Assembly: GCF_003550065.1 (NCBI RefSeq)
Contig: NZ_QXDC01000004.1
Location: forward strand, 806,001-870,000
DNA length: 64,000 bases
Direction: 5' to 3'
Origin: Hephaestia caeni
Lineage (GTDB): Bacteria > Pseudomonadota > Alphaproteobacteria > Sphingomonadales > Sphingomonadaceae
This document shows, in pieces, positions 32,305 through 42,348 of the stretch (position 1 is the stretch's first letter; each line of letters begins with the position of its first letter). The notes under the pieces were generated by a model. The model saw only the letters and a list, made by a program, of their open reading frames with translations, was not told where the DNA came from and did not search any database. The translations under genes were made by a program, and so were the position numbers.

Positions 32305-32604
32305 TCAGTATTTCTGCTGGCGTTCGTAGAGCGACTTGTAATGCTGGATGCGCGTCACGCGCAGCCCCGGCATGCCCGAGCGATCGATCGCCCGCTGCCA
32401 GCTCGCGAATTCCTCCGCGGTAAGACCATAGCGATCGCAGACTTCGTCCACCGTCAGCAGCCCGCCGTTGACCGCGGCCACGACCTCGGCCTTGCGCCGC
32501 ACCACCCAGCGGGTCGTGTCGGCAGGCGGCAGCGTTTCCAGCGTCAGCGGTTCGCCGAGCGGGCCGATTACCTTGGCAGGGCGAATCTTCTGGTTCTCGA
32601 TCAT
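32305..32604 (-). CDS. sciP: SciP, CtrA-inhibitory protein (DUF1153), paralogue 1
   Basis: This 99-residue helical DNA-binding protein matches Caulobacter SciP: VIGPLGEPLTLETLPPADTT, RWVVRRKAEVVAAVNGGLLT, VDEVCDRYGLTAEEFASWQR and MPGLRVTRIQHYKSLYERQQ. SciP binds CtrA-controlled promoters and blocks CtrA-driven transcription. GAGG lies upstream of ATG 32604. A highly similar paralogue is encoded at 41981. No CtrA-type box is visible in its upstream 100 bases. Confidence 0.93.
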   Translation of the reverse strand: MIENQKIRPAKVIGPLGEPLTLETLPPADTTRWVVRRKAEVVAAVNGGLLTVDEVCDRYGLTAEEFASWQRAIDRSGMPGLRVTRIQHYKSLYERQQKY

Positions 32605-32707
32605 CTATACCTCATCGGGGCGGGGGTCCCCTCTCTCACTCAACACAGCACGACCTATGCCGGCAGGGGATTCAACATCGCCTGAAACGGCACGGTAAAC
32701 GCCACCT

Positions 32708-33049
32708 TCACGCTTCATGCCGTCCGCGCAGCGTGGCGGCGACCACCGCGTTGAAGGCACCGTGCGCCGGGGCGAGCAGACCCGCCTCTGCGCACGGACA
32801 CGCCATCCGCGCGAAGAACAACGCCGTCGGGCTCGCGGCCTGACGCGCCGAGACGGAAACCATCATCACCGCCAGATCGGGCGGCAGGCCGACGAGCGCC
32901 TCGCTCTTGTCAAAACGGCTGAAACCCAGATCGACCAACGCCCGACGAACCTTCTCATTTCGACTTGTTCGGGAATCGCTCCTAAGCCGCGTGTCTGAAG
33001 GTCCGGTAAACTCGCGTGCAAGAGCTTGGAAACCGTCGCGGCTTTGCAT
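32708..33049 (-). CDS. Possible small unidentified protein
   Basis: An open frame of 113 codons lies between sciP and mnmA. Residues about 30-113 ([60 protein letters not shown]) read like a folded protein, with no motif I recognise. Codon third positions are less GC-biased than in neighbours, and overlapping frames on the other strand are also open, so the gene is doubtful. It would be divergent from mnmA with 31 bases between starts. Confidence 0.35.
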   Translation of the reverse strand: MQSRDGFQALAREFTGPSDTRLRSDSRTSRNEKVRRALVDLGFSRFDKSEALVGLPPDLAVMMVSVSARQAASPTALFFARMACPCAEAGLLAPAHGAFNAVVAATLRGRHEA

Positions 33050-33080
33050 CGCCGCGCGGCGTGGCTTATGGGCGGCGCCG

Positions 33081-34193
33081 ATGATCGAAGGCGATTTCCA
33101 GCTCGGCGCCGATCCGGCCCGCCGCCGCATCGTCGTCGCCATGTCGGGCGGCGTCGACAGTTCGGTGGTGGCCGCGCTCGCGCATGCGACGGGCGCGGAG
33201 ACGATCGGCGTGACGCTCCAGCTCTACGACCACGGCGAGGCAGTGGGCCGCGCGGGCTCGTGCTGCGCGGGCCGCGACATCCGCGACGCGCGCGCGGTGT
33301 GCGACCGGCTGGGCATCGCGCATTACGTGTTCGACCACGAATCGAGCTTCCGCGAGCAGGTGATCGACGATTTCGCCGACGAATATCTTGCCGGCCGCAC
33401 GCCGATCCCGTGCGTGAAGTGCAACATGGGGCCGAAGTTCACCGATCTGTTCGGGCTTGCGCGGGAGCTTGGCGCCGATGCGCTCGCGACCGGCCATTAC
33501 GTTCGCCGGATCCAAGGCGCTGACGGCCCCGAATTGCACCGTGCGATCGATCCGGCGCGCGACCAGAGCTATTTCCTGTTCGCGACCACCACCGCGCAGC
33601 TCGATTTCCTGCGCTTCCCGCTCGGCGCCTTGCCCAAGGCGCGGGTGCGCGAGATCGCGGCCGACCTGGGCCTGGGGGTCGCCGCCAAGCCGGACAGCCA
33701 GGACATCTGCTTCGTCCCCGATGGCGATTATGCGACGCTGGTGAAGAAGCTCCGCCCCGAGGCGGACGCATCGGGCGATATCGTCGACGAGGCGGGGCGC
33801 AAGCTGGGCGAACATCGCGGGCTGATCCATTTCACCGTCGGCCAGCGGCGCGGGATCGAGATCGGCGGCCAGGCCGAACCGCTCTACGTCGTCCGGCTCG
33901 AGCCCGAATCGCGGCGACTCGTGGTCGGCCCGAAGACGGCGCTCGCGGTACGCGCGGCGCGGTTGACCGACATCAACTGGATCGGCGGCCGCGCCACCGG
34001 CGCCGTCACCGCCAAGGTGCGGTCGCTCGCCAAGCCGGTGCCGGCGCGTATCCAAGGCGACGACCTGATGTTCGACGCGCCCGAATACGGTGTCGCACCG
34101 GGGCAGGCCGCGGTGCTCTACGCCGGCGAGCGCGTGCTCGGCGGCGGGTGGATCGCCGAAACCGAGCGGGCGACGACAGCGCTGGCTGCCTGA
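33081..34193 (+). CDS. mnmA: tRNA-specific 2-thiouridylase
   Basis: The enzyme thiolates U34 of tRNA-Lys, -Glu and -Gln using persulfide sulfur and ATP. The 370-residue sequence has the PP-loop SGGVDSS at 22-28, the first catalytic Cys in [31 protein letters not shown], and the second Cys in [19 protein letters not shown], with the C-terminal beta domain [14 protein letters not shown] 33081 is chosen because the conserved region begins soon after; the frame remains open upstream without family sequence. It appears monocistronic. Confidence 0.94.
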   Translation: MIEGDFQLGADPARRRIVVAMSGGVDSSVVAALAHATGAETIGVTLQLYDHGEAVGRAGSCCAGRDIRDARAVCDRLGIAHYVFDHESSFREQVIDDFADEYLAGRTPIPCVKCNMGPKFTDLFGLARELGADALATGHYVRRIQGADGPELHRAIDPARDQSYFLFATTTAQLDFLRFPLGALPKARVREIAADLGLGVAAKPDSQDICFVPDGDYATLVKKLRPEADASGDIVDEAGRKLGEHRGLIHFTVGQRRGIEIGGQAEPLYVVRLEPESRRLVVGPKTALAVRAARLTDINWIGGRATGAVTAKVRSLAKPVPARIQGDDLMFDAPEYGVAPGQAAVLYAGERVLGGGWIAETERATTALAA

Positions 34194-34299
34194 GCCCGTC
34201 GATCGCTGTCATCGAGACATTGCATGACGTGATCCCGGACCCAATGTGGGTTCGAACCGTTACTGCAATGATCCACAAATCAGCCAAGGGAGCATCACG

Positions 34300-34797
34300 A
34301 TGGCCACGACCAACGCGCCGCTGAAAACGCCGACCGATCTCAAGACCAACGCCGCCAAGACGGTCGCCGAAGCGCTGAACGGCATCCTCGCCGATTCGTT
34401 CGCGCTCTATTTCAAGACCAAGAATTTCCACTGGCACGTCTCGGGCCCGCATTTCCACGATTATCACCTGATGTTCGACGCCCAGGCCGCGCAGATCCTC
34501 GCGACCACCGACCAGATCGCCGAACGTGTGCGCAAGACCGGCAACACCACGCTGCGTTCGGTCGGCGACATCGGGCGGCACCAGTCGCTCAAGGACAACG
34601 ACAGGGATTTCGTGAAACCCGAAGACATGCTGGTCGAGCTGCGCGACGACAACCTCAAGCTGGTCGAGGCGCTGCGCGAAGCCAAGGACATCGTCGACGA
34701 CGCCAAGGACAACGCGACCAGCGGCATCCTCGACGACTGGACCGACCAGGCCGAGGAGCGCGCGTGGTTCCTGTTCGAGGCGAGCCGCAAGAGCTGA
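34300..34797 (+). CDS. dps: Dps-family ferritin-like DNA-protection protein
   Basis: This 165-residue helical-bundle protein has the Dps ferroxidase signature KNFHWHVSGPHFHDYHLMFD (His44, His56-region and Asp60) followed by ERVRKTGNTTLRSVGDIGR. Dps forms 12-mers that oxidise iron with peroxide and shield DNA in stress and stationary phase. AAGGGAG lies seven bases before ATG 34300. Thr/Lys-rich residues 1-20 could contact DNA. It is followed by a DUF1328 stress-type gene. Confidence 0.93.
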   Translation: MATTNAPLKTPTDLKTNAAKTVAEALNGILADSFALYFKTKNFHWHVSGPHFHDYHLMFDAQAAQILATTDQIAERVRKTGNTTLRSVGDIGRHQSLKDNDRDFVKPEDMLVELRDDNLKLVEALREAKDIVDDAKDNATSGILDDWTDQAEERAWFLFEASRKS

Positions 34798-34854
34798 GCG
34801 GGAACAGACACCCCGACGCACGGTTGAACCGGCGCGGCGAATCGGAGACGTATC

Positions 34855-35040
34855 ATGCTCAAATGGGCTTTCATCTTCCTGATCGCCGGGCTGGTTCTCG
34901 GCGTGCTCGGCTTCACCACGATCGGCGGAGCTTTCGTGGGCATCGCCAAGATCCTGTTCTTCATCGTGATCGCGATCGTCGTCATCCTGCTTGTGCTCGG
35001 GCTGCTCGTCGGCAAGGGCGTCAAGGACGCGATCGACTGA
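34855..35040 (+). CDS. DUF1328 (YtjA-like) small membrane protein
   Basis: This 61-residue protein has two membrane helices, [20 protein letters not shown] and [20 protein letters not shown], with the family's [14 protein letters not shown] loop. The function is unknown; homologues often accompany stress genes such as dps, here 57 bases upstream. The ATG is preceded by GGAGACGTATC. The C-terminal overlap candidate for the next gene starts 20 bases later. Confidence 0.88.
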   Translation: MLKWAFIFLIAGLVLGVLGFTTIGGAFVGIAKILFFIVIAIVVILLVLGLLVGKGVKDAID

Positions 35041-35059
35041 TCCGCGCGACGATCCGTTC

Positions 35060-36193
35060 GTGAACCGGGCAGTGACCGCCCGGCTGATGCCCGGTGTCGA
35101 GGCGATCGACGCCGCCGATTGGGATGCCTGCGCGGGCAATGCCAACCCGTTCGTCGGCCACACCTTCCTCGCGCTGCTCGAACGATCGGGGAGTGCGACG
35201 GCGGCCGCGGGCTGGCAACCGCTGCCGATCGTCGTCGACGGGCCGGACGGAAGGCCCGGCGCGATCGCCCCGGTTTATGCCAAGAGCCACAGCCAGGGCG
35301 AATATGTCTTCGACCACGGCTGGGCGGAGGCGTGGGAGCGCGCGGGCGGCGCCTATTACCCCAAGCTCCAGGTCGCGGTGCCCTTCACCCCCGTGCCCGG
35401 CCCGCGCCTGCTGCTGCGCGATACAGCGCTGGCGCCGGCGCTGATCGCGGGCATCGAGGCGGTCGTCGACCAGCACGGTCTGTCTTCGGCCCACGCGAGT
35501 TTCGTCGCCCCCGATCAGGTGCCGCTGTTCGAGGCGGCGGGCTGGCTGATCCGGCAAGGCACGCAATTCCATTGGCGCAACCACGGCTATCGCTGCTTCG
35601 ACGATTTCCTGGGCCAGCTCGCCTCGCGCAAGCGCAAGGCGATCCGGCACGAACGCGCCGCGGCGATCGCGGGGCTGACGATCCGCCATCTCACCGGCAA
35701 CGCCATCACCGAAGCGCATTGGAACGCGTTCTGGGCCTTCTATCAGGACACGGGCGCGCGCAAATGGGGCCGCCCCTACCTAACCCGTGCCTTCTTCTCG
35801 CTGCTCGGCGAGGCGATGGCGGACAAGGTGCTGCTGATCCTCGCCGAGCGCGACGGCCGGGCGATCGCGGGCGCGCTCAACCTGATCGGCGCCGACACGC
35901 TCTACGGCCGCTATTGGGGAGCGATCGAGGACGTGCCGTTCCTTCATTTCGAGCTATGCTATTATCAGGCGATCGACGCCGCGATCGCGCGCGGGCTGGC
36001 GACCGTCGAGGCGGGCGCGCAGGGCGAGCACAAGCTCGCGCGGGGTTATGCGCCGGTGCCGACCTTCTCCGCGCATTATCTGCCCGATCCGGGCTTTCGG
36101 AGCGCGGTCGCCGATTTCATCGCCCGCGAGCGCGAGGCGGTGGCGGCGGATCGCGATTTTCTCGCCGAACTGATGCCGTTCAGGAAGGGCTGA
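35060..36193 (+). CDS. GNAT-like N-acyltransferase (DUF482 / FemAB-type)
   Basis: This 377-residue protein resembles the DUF482 'peptidogalycan biosynthesis' group, GNAT-fold enzymes related to FemAB: GNANPFVGHTFLALLERSGS, APVYAKSHSQGEYVFDHGWA, YPKLQVAVPFTPVPGPRLLL, GTQFHWRNHGYRCFDDFLGQ, KRKAIRHERAAA, GRYWGAIEDVPFLHFELCYY and EAGAQGEHKLARGYAP. The substrate is unknown. I take GTG 35060 as start; ATG 35087 is possible. It converges with the membrane protein gene, overlapping it by 14 bases at the 3' ends. Confidence 0.87.
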   Translation: MNRAVTARLMPGVEAIDAADWDACAGNANPFVGHTFLALLERSGSATAAAGWQPLPIVVDGPDGRPGAIAPVYAKSHSQGEYVFDHGWAEAWERAGGAYYPKLQVAVPFTPVPGPRLLLRDTALAPALIAGIEAVVDQHGLSSAHASFVAPDQVPLFEAAGWLIRQGTQFHWRNHGYRCFDDFLGQLASRKRKAIRHERAAAIAGLTIRHLTGNAITEAHWNAFWAFYQDTGARKWGRPYLTRAFFSLLGEAMADKVLLILAERDGRAIAGALNLIGADTLYGRYWGAIEDVPFLHFELCYYQAIDAAIARGLATVEAGAQGEHKLARGYAPVPTFSAHYLPDPGFRSAVADFIAREREAVAADRDFLAELMPFRKG

Positions 36194-37733
36194 GCGGCGC
36201 GGGCTGCGTGTGATCGTCGATCCGGTAGAGCACGCTCGTGCCCGAGCGCCAGATCGGCGTCATGCCCCGCACCAGCGCGGGATCGTAATGCGGCGGGTTG
36301 ATCAGCCAGACGTAATCGAAGGCATTGCGCGGGAAGGTCGCGAGCGCCTTGGAGATCGGCCGCCACAATTCGTATGGGCATTGCGACAGCGTGGCGAGCT
36401 GGGACGGATCGTGCGCGAAGCCCTGCGCGGCGCGATAGCGGACAGTGAGCAACTGCGCGCCGGCCATCGACCATTGATCGTTGGAAAAGGCCAGCCGTCG
36501 CTCGAGCGCGAAGGCCGGGAGGTGCTCGAAGCGCTGGCCGTACCACACGTTGCGGCAGGCGACACCGACGAAGGATACCAGCCTGGCGCCGACCGGCACG
36601 TGATCGAGCGCGGTGAGTTCGTGCTTCCAGCTACGATCGTAGAGATACAGGCTGGCGGTCGTCGCGGCCATTCGCGCGCCGAAAAAGACGAGCCCCGCCG
36701 CGGCGAGCAGCGAGGCGCCGCGCATCGACAGCCCCGGCCGGGGACGCAGCGCAAGGACCGCGATCCCGGCGAGATAAGGCGCAAGCCGCATGTCGGCATA
36801 AGCCGAGCCGAACACGATGCGCGGCAGCAGGATATAAACCGCGATCAGGAACAGCGCCGATAACGTCAGGTTGCGCGAATATTGGATCTTGGGATCGCGG
36901 ATGCCCTTGAGCAGGATCAGCAGCAGCACCGCGACCGAGGCGATATCGAACGCCATCCAGCGATCGCGCAGCATCATCACCATCCAGGCGACCTTGGCCC
37001 CCCAGTTGAACCAGTCCGCGGTCTGACCCGAGACGTGCTGACCGCCGCGCCACATCGCCATCAGAACCATCGGCAGCGCGAGCAGGAGACAATGCGGAAT
37101 GGCGCGGAACCATGCCTTGAACCACGAACGTCCGAGATCGCGCTGGCGCACCAGCTCGCCCGAAAAGGCGAGCACACCGAGCACCCCCCAGCCATAGGTG
37201 TGACACAGCCAGATCAGGCACGAGAGCGGGACGAAAATCACCGCGCGCAGGCGAATCCGGTGCTGCCGCCCGAGCCGGAGCCACAGCGCGAATGCATTGA
37301 GCGCGAGCGCCATCGACAGCGCGAAATTGGCGAACCCGAAATGGAACGGATACGAATAGGCGATCGGCAGCGCGAACAAGGCGGTCGCGGGGACGTGCCC
37401 ATGCACCTCCCGCGCGATCCACAACAGCCCGCTGACGGTGAGCACGGGAATCGCGATCACGATCAGCTTGACCGCGAGTTCGAGCCCCAGCAGCCGCCCC
37501 AGCGGCTCGATCAGAAGATCGATCCCGAGGTTACCGATCAGCGACCATTTGAACGCGTACCAATCATCGAGCCAACGATAGGTGCTGTAATCGAGTTGTA
37601 CCCGGTAGCGCGCCATGTGCCCCGGCAGATCGACCAGCGGCGGCACCGTCGGCCAGAGCAGCGGCACCGCCGCAAGCGCCACCAGCGCCGCGAGCAGCCA
37701 TCGCCGGTTCCACCATTGTCGCTGCTGTTCCAT
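36180..37733 (-). CDS. Polytopic membrane protein, GT-C-like
   Basis: This 517-residue protein has about ten to twelve membrane segments (from WLLAALVALAAVPLLWPTVP to GASLLAAAGLVFFGARMAAT), then a soluble C-terminal domain of about 130 residues (YLYDRSWKHELTALDHVPVG to the end). An early loop after TM1 holds VDLPGHMARYRVQL; an Asp in the first periplasmic loop is where GT-C glycosyltransferases keep their catalytic acid, but I cannot confirm the family. It could transfer a lipid-linked sugar to envelope polymers. It is transcribed 70 bases after argG. Confidence 0.6.
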   Translation of the reverse strand: MEQQRQWWNRRWLLAALVALAAVPLLWPTVPPLVDLPGHMARYRVQLDYSTYRWLDDWYAFKWSLIGNLGIDLLIEPLGRLLGLELAVKLIVIAIPVLTVSGLLWIAREVHGHVPATALFALPIAYSYPFHFGFANFALSMALALNAFALWLRLGRQHRIRLRAVIFVPLSCLIWLCHTYGWGVLGVLAFSGELVRQRDLGRSWFKAWFRAIPHCLLLALPMVLMAMWRGGQHVSGQTADWFNWGAKVAWMVMMLRDRWMAFDIASVAVLLLILLKGIRDPKIQYSRNLTLSALFLIAVYILLPRIVFGSAYADMRLAPYLAGIAVLALRPRPGLSMRGASLLAAAGLVFFGARMAATTASLYLYDRSWKHELTALDHVPVGARLVSFVGVACRNVWYGQRFEHLPAFALERRLAFSNDQWSMAGAQLLTVRYRAAQGFAHDPSQLATLSQCPYELWRPISKALATFPRNAFDYVWLINPPHYDPALVRGMTPIWRSGTSVLYRIDDHTQPAPLSPS

Positions 37734-37803
37734 GCGTGTGCCTTACGGGTGGATCACGCTCAACCGCAACAAGGATCGCACGCTCCGGCGGCGCACGCTC
37801 CGT

Positions 37804-39024
<1,221 letters not shown>

Positions 39025-39060
39025 GGTCGGCAGCTCCGTGGAGGGGAATCGAGGCGGGCT

Positions 39061-40392
39061 CTACGGCGCTGCCTTCGCGAGTGCAACAGAGCGCAGCAGC
39101 CCCGGCAGAAACGCGCCCAGCGCGACCGCGCGGTAGAGGTAGCTCAGCACCAGCGCGAGCCAGACGCCCCACACCCCCGCCGGGCGCAACAGCAGATCGG
39201 TTGCGACATAGGCCGCAGTGGCGAGGATCGCCGCGTTCCTGAGCGCGCGGCCGCGCGTCGCGCCGATGAAGATGCCGTCGAGCAGCCAGGCGGGCGCACC
39301 GATCGCAGGGACGATCGCGGCGAAGGGGAGCAACGCGGCGGCGGTGGCGCGCACCTCGTAGTTGGTCGTCAGCAGATCGATGAACGGGCGCCCGGCCGCC
39401 CAGAAGATCAGCGCGAACGCGACGCCCGCGGCAAGGCAGAATTCGCCGGTCAGCCGGATCGCGCGGCGCATCGCCTCCGCCGAGCCGCTGCCGATCGCCT
39501 GCCCGATGCGCGATTCGGCGGTGAAGGCGAAGCCGTCGAGCACGAAGGCGGCGACGCTGACGAACTGCATCAGCACCTGATTCGCCGCGAGCGTGGTCTC
39601 GCCCAGCCGCGCGCCGGCGTTGGTGAACCAGGTGAACATCAGGAGCAGCGCGATCGTGCGGATCATGATGTCGGCGTTGACCGCGAACAGCCGCCGCATC
39701 GCATCGCGCGCGAACAGGCGCTGGTCGCGCAGCCGCCCGAGCACCGCGAGGCCGCCGGTATAGCGGCCCGCGATCAGCAATCCGACGACGAGCGCGGTCC
39801 ATTCGGCGCACGCGGTGCCGAGCCCGACGCCGCGCGCGCCCATGCCGTAATGCCAGACGAAGAGCACGTTGAGGCCGATGTTGACGAGGTTCATCACGAT
39901 CTGGAGCACCAGCGCCGCACGCGTCCGCCCCAGCCCAAGCAGCCAGCCGTTGATCGCGAACACGGCGAGCGAGGCGGGCGCGCCGAGGAAGCGCGCGGCG
40001 ACATAGCCCTGAGCCGCCGCGTCGAGCCGCGCGCCGCCGGCAAGCAGCGCGAAGGCGAGCGGGATCAGCGCGATCTGAAGCGCGAACAAGGCGAGCCCGA
40101 GCCCGACACCCAACGCGAGCCCCCGCAGCAGCATCGCCTCGACCTCGGCGGCGTCGGCCGCGCCCTCGGCCTGCGCGGTCATCCCCGTCATCCCCATGCG
40201 CAGGAAGCCGAAGGTCCAGAAGATGAGGTTGATGATCGTGGTGCCGAGCGCGACCCCCGCCAGCGCCGCCGCATCGCCGGTGTGCCCGATCACCGCGGTA
40301 TCGACGAGCCCGACGAGCGGCACCGTCGTCTGGCCGAGCATGATCGGCCAGGCCTGCGCGAAGATCGAGCGGCGGGTGAGCACGTCGGTCAC
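39061..40392 (-). CDS. MATE-family efflux transporter (DinF-like)
   Basis: This 443-residue cation-coupled exporter has twelve membrane segments. MATE features include AWPIMLGQTTVPLVGLVDTA and VIGHTGDAAALAGVALGTTI near the N-terminus, GIGLNVLFVWHYGMGARGVG, and the repeated second half starting ANQVLMQFVSVAAFVLDGFA followed by FTAESRIGQAIG. The Asp in GLVDTAVIGH is the usual functional acid. The GTG start is weakly supported by ribosome-site sequence. It ends 36 bases before the argG start, so read-through is possible. Confidence 0.9.
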   Translation of the reverse strand: MTDVLTRRSIFAQAWPIMLGQTTVPLVGLVDTAVIGHTGDAAALAGVALGTTIINLIFWTFGFLRMGMTGMTAQAEGAADAAEVEAMLLRGLALGVGLGLALFALQIALIPLAFALLAGGARLDAAAQGYVAARFLGAPASLAVFAINGWLLGLGRTRAALVLQIVMNLVNIGLNVLFVWHYGMGARGVGLGTACAEWTALVVGLLIAGRYTGGLAVLGRLRDQRLFARDAMRRLFAVNADIMIRTIALLLMFTWFTNAGARLGETTLAANQVLMQFVSVAAFVLDGFAFTAESRIGQAIGSGSAEAMRRAIRLTGEFCLAAGVAFALIFWAAGRPFIDLLTTNYEVRATAAALLPFAAIVPAIGAPAWLLDGIFIGATRGRALRNAAILATAAYVATDLLLRPAGVWGVWLALVLSYLYRAVALGAFLPGLLRSVALAKAAP

Positions 40393-40497
40393 GCCGGCGG
40401 CATTGCCCGCGAAGCGGCGGGAATCAAGCGCCCTCTGCGTGGAAGGATCGCGAAAGGTGAGGCTAAGGTGAGGCCAAGAACGCGCCGTCGCCGACCG

Positions 40498-40971
40498 TCA
40501 GGGCAGGCGGTAATGATCGGCGAGGCGATCGAGCGCGAGGGTGAGAACGAGCTTGCCCGCGCGCGCCGGCCAGCCGAGCGCGCGTTCGGCCGCCGGCACC
40601 CCCTCGCCCGCGCACACCACGCGCCACAGGATGTCCGAAAGCCCTGAGCCCACGCCGGCGATCGCGACATCGAAGCGGCGCTTGGCGTCGATCTGCGCCG
40701 TGGCGGGATCGGAGGCTTGCGGCGTCGCGTGGCGCGCATGCGGCGTGGCATCCCAGCGCATCGTGACCCGCGCGCCGAGCGCGGCGCGTTCGTAATCGGC
40801 GCGCAGCCGCTCGCCCGCCTCGACCTGCCGCGCCGAGACGAGCCCGCGCGACGCCAGCCACGACAGCGGCGATTCGGCGAGGTTGACCGTGACGCTGCGC
40901 CGCCGCGGCGTGCCGGCGTCGCTACGCACCACGCCGTGCTCGTCGATGCGTCGTTCCGCCAGATCGCGCAT
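40498..40971 (-). CDS. DUF6456-type protein
   Basis: This 157-residue protein contains NLAESPLSWLASRGLVSARQ, EAGERLRADYERAALGARVT and a C-terminal FDVAIAGVGSGLSDILWRVV CAGEG with ALGWPARAGKLVLTLALDRL, matching the alphaproteobacterial DUF6456 family (some members carry helix-turn-helix regions). The start is ATG 40971, with GGAGG six bases upstream; GTG 40998 is weaker. It is divergent from the XRE-type regulator at 41066, separated by 94 bases that must hold both promoters. The pairing suggests linked regulation; the function is unknown. Confidence 0.78.
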   Translation of the reverse strand: MRDLAERRIDEHGVVRSDAGTPRRRSVTVNLAESPLSWLASRGLVSARQVEAGERLRADYERAALGARVTMRWDATPHARHATPQASDPATAQIDAKRRFDVAIAGVGSGLSDILWRVVCAGEGVPAAERALGWPARAGKLVLTLALDRLADHYRLP

Positions 40972-41065
40972 ATAATGCCTCCGTTCGCCGAGTCGCACGA
41001 AGGCCTTGCCACATCGGCATGTTTGTAGGACAGTGAAAAACCAATTCGGTTAAAGGAGCGAGCGA

Positions 41066-41638
41066 ATGATCACCGCGATCCGCGAAGTGCGCCGCGCCAA
41101 GGGACTGACGCTCGACGAGGTCGCGCGGGCGTGCGATCCGCCGACGACGGCGCAGACGATCGGACGGCTCGAAACCGGCACGCGCACCGTATCGGTCGAC
41201 TGGCTCAACCGGATCGCCGCGGCGCTGGGGGTGGCGGCGGCCGATCTCGTCAAGCTGCCCGACCGCGCCGACCTGCCCGTCGCCGCGATCCTTTCCGCCG
41301 CCGGCACCCACGCGCCGACGCGGCCCGAGGCGGTGACGCCGCCGCTGCCGGGACCGGGCTCCGTCGCGGTGACGGTGGCCGACAGTGTCGGCGACTATCG
41401 CGCGGGCGACGAGATCTGGTGCGAGCAGCTTGGCCCCGAGGCGTTCGGGCACGCGCTCAACCGCGACGTGCTGGTGCCGCGCGCGGGCGGGCGTTTCCTG
41501 TTCGGGCGGCTGATCGGGCGCGAGGCCGGCACGCCGGGCAAGCTCCACCTGCTGCCGCCGGGCGCGGGCGCGCGCCAACAGATCGTCGCCGACCCGCCGT
41601 GGATCGCGCGTGCGGTGCGGCTGGTGCGGGGGCTGTAG
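41066..41638 (+). CDS. XRE-family regulator with S24/LexA-like C-terminal domain
   Basis: This 190-residue protein has an N-terminal helix-turn-helix (IREVRRAKGLTLDEVARACD, TIGRLETGTRTVSVDWLNRI) and a C-terminal region resembling the phage-repressor S24 fold (DSVGDYRAGDEIWCEQLGPE, LVPRAGGRFLFGRLIGREAG). I do not see a clear Ser-Lys catalytic pair in that domain, so autocleavage is doubtful. AAAGGAGCG precedes the ATG. It is divergent from the DUF6456 gene. Targets are unknown. Confidence 0.82.
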   Translation: MITAIREVRRAKGLTLDEVARACDPPTTAQTIGRLETGTRTVSVDWLNRIAAALGVAAADLVKLPDRADLPVAAILSAAGTHAPTRPEAVTPPLPGPGSVAVTVADSVGDYRAGDEIWCEQLGPEAFGHALNRDVLVPRAGGRFLFGRLIGREAGTPGKLHLLPPGAGARQQIVADPPWIARAVRLVRGL

Positions 41639-41733
41639 GGGATCATTTCCGGCTGACGCCAGTTCACGCGGAGGCGCGGAGATCGCCGCGGCGTTCGCGT
41701 GACCATTTCCGTCGTGCGCGAAAAGCGGTGACG

Positions 41734-41809
41734 TGGTGGGCGATGACGGGCTCGAACCGCCGACATCCTCGGTGTAAACGAGGCGCTCTACCAACTGAGC
41801 TAATCGCCC
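41734..41809 (-). tRNA. tRNA-Val (anticodon TAC)
   Basis: The minus strand reads GGGCGATTAGCTCAGTTGGT..., with a D arm, anticodon stem CCTCG/CGAGG around loop TTTACAC (anticodon TAC, codons GUA/GUG), T arm GGCGGTTCGAGCCCGTC-like, acceptor pairing GGGCGAT/ATCGCCC, discriminator A and an encoded CCA (41736-41734). The length is 76 bases including CCA. Confidence 0.95.
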
Positions 41810-41878
41810 GTACCAGCGACGGCCGCGTCATAACGGCCTTTTCCCGGCGCGCAAGCATGGCCTGAGGCGTCGATCGGT

Positions 41879-41897
41879 CGTTAGCGATTTGTTAACC
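41879..41897 (+). promoter_or_regulatory. CtrA-like box upstream of the second sciP gene
   Basis: CGTTAGCGATTTGTTAACC contains TTAG-N7-TTAAC, one base from the CtrA consensus TTAA-N7-TTAA(C). It lies 84 bases before the start codon at 41981. The same 19-mer with two changes occurs upstream of ccrM at 51807-51825 (minus strand). Confidence 0.65.
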
Positions 41898-41980
41898 TTT
41901 TCGGACCAGCCTGCATTCCGGCTCTGGGGGACCTCGGCACTCGGCGAACGAGCGCCATGTAGCGTAACCTGGAGGTCGGT

Positions 41981-42292
41981 ATGCACACTCATCGCAAGGT
42001 TCAGCCGCTCAGCGTCGTCGGCCCGCTCGGCGAGGCGCTGACGCTCCGCACCCTCCCTGCGCGCGACACCAAGCGCTGGATCGTCCGCCGCAAGGCCGAG
42101 GTTGTGGCCGCGGTGCGCGGCGGGCTGCTCACCGTCGACGAGGCATGTGCGCGCTATCGGCTGAGCCCGGAGGAACTGGCGAGCTGGCAACACGCGGTCG
42201 ATGTCGCCGGGATGCCGGGCCTGCGCGTGACGCGCACGCAGCAGTATCGCGACCTGTATGGGGAACGCAATCGGCGAGGGCAAACCGGTTAA
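41981..42292 (+). CDS. SciP-like CtrA inhibitor (DUF1153), paralogue 2
   Basis: This 103-residue protein is highly similar to the SciP encoded at 32305: VVGPLGEALTLRTLPARDTK, RWIVRRKAEVVAAVRGGLLT, VDEACARYRLSPEELASWQH and MPGLRVTRTQQYRDLY. It differs at the ends (MHTHRKVQPLS; ERNRRGQTG) and at several helix surface positions, so specificity may differ. GGAGG lies upstream of ATG 41981 within ACCTGGAGGTCGGT. A CtrA-type box is 84 bases upstream, the expected feedback arrangement for sciP. Confidence 0.9.
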   Translation: MHTHRKVQPLSVVGPLGEALTLRTLPARDTKRWIVRRKAEVVAAVRGGLLTVDEACARYRLSPEELASWQHAVDVAGMPGLRVTRTQQYRDLYGERNRRGQTG

Positions 42293-42348
42293 GGCAAAGC
42301 CCGGTTCGAAATCGTTCTAGACGCGCGCCGCCGCACGCAATCGGGGCT

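Noticed and set aside
34194-34299. Possible regulatory RNA before dps
   Set aside because: The stretch shows no stable hairpin plus T tract and is short enough to be an ordinary promoter region.
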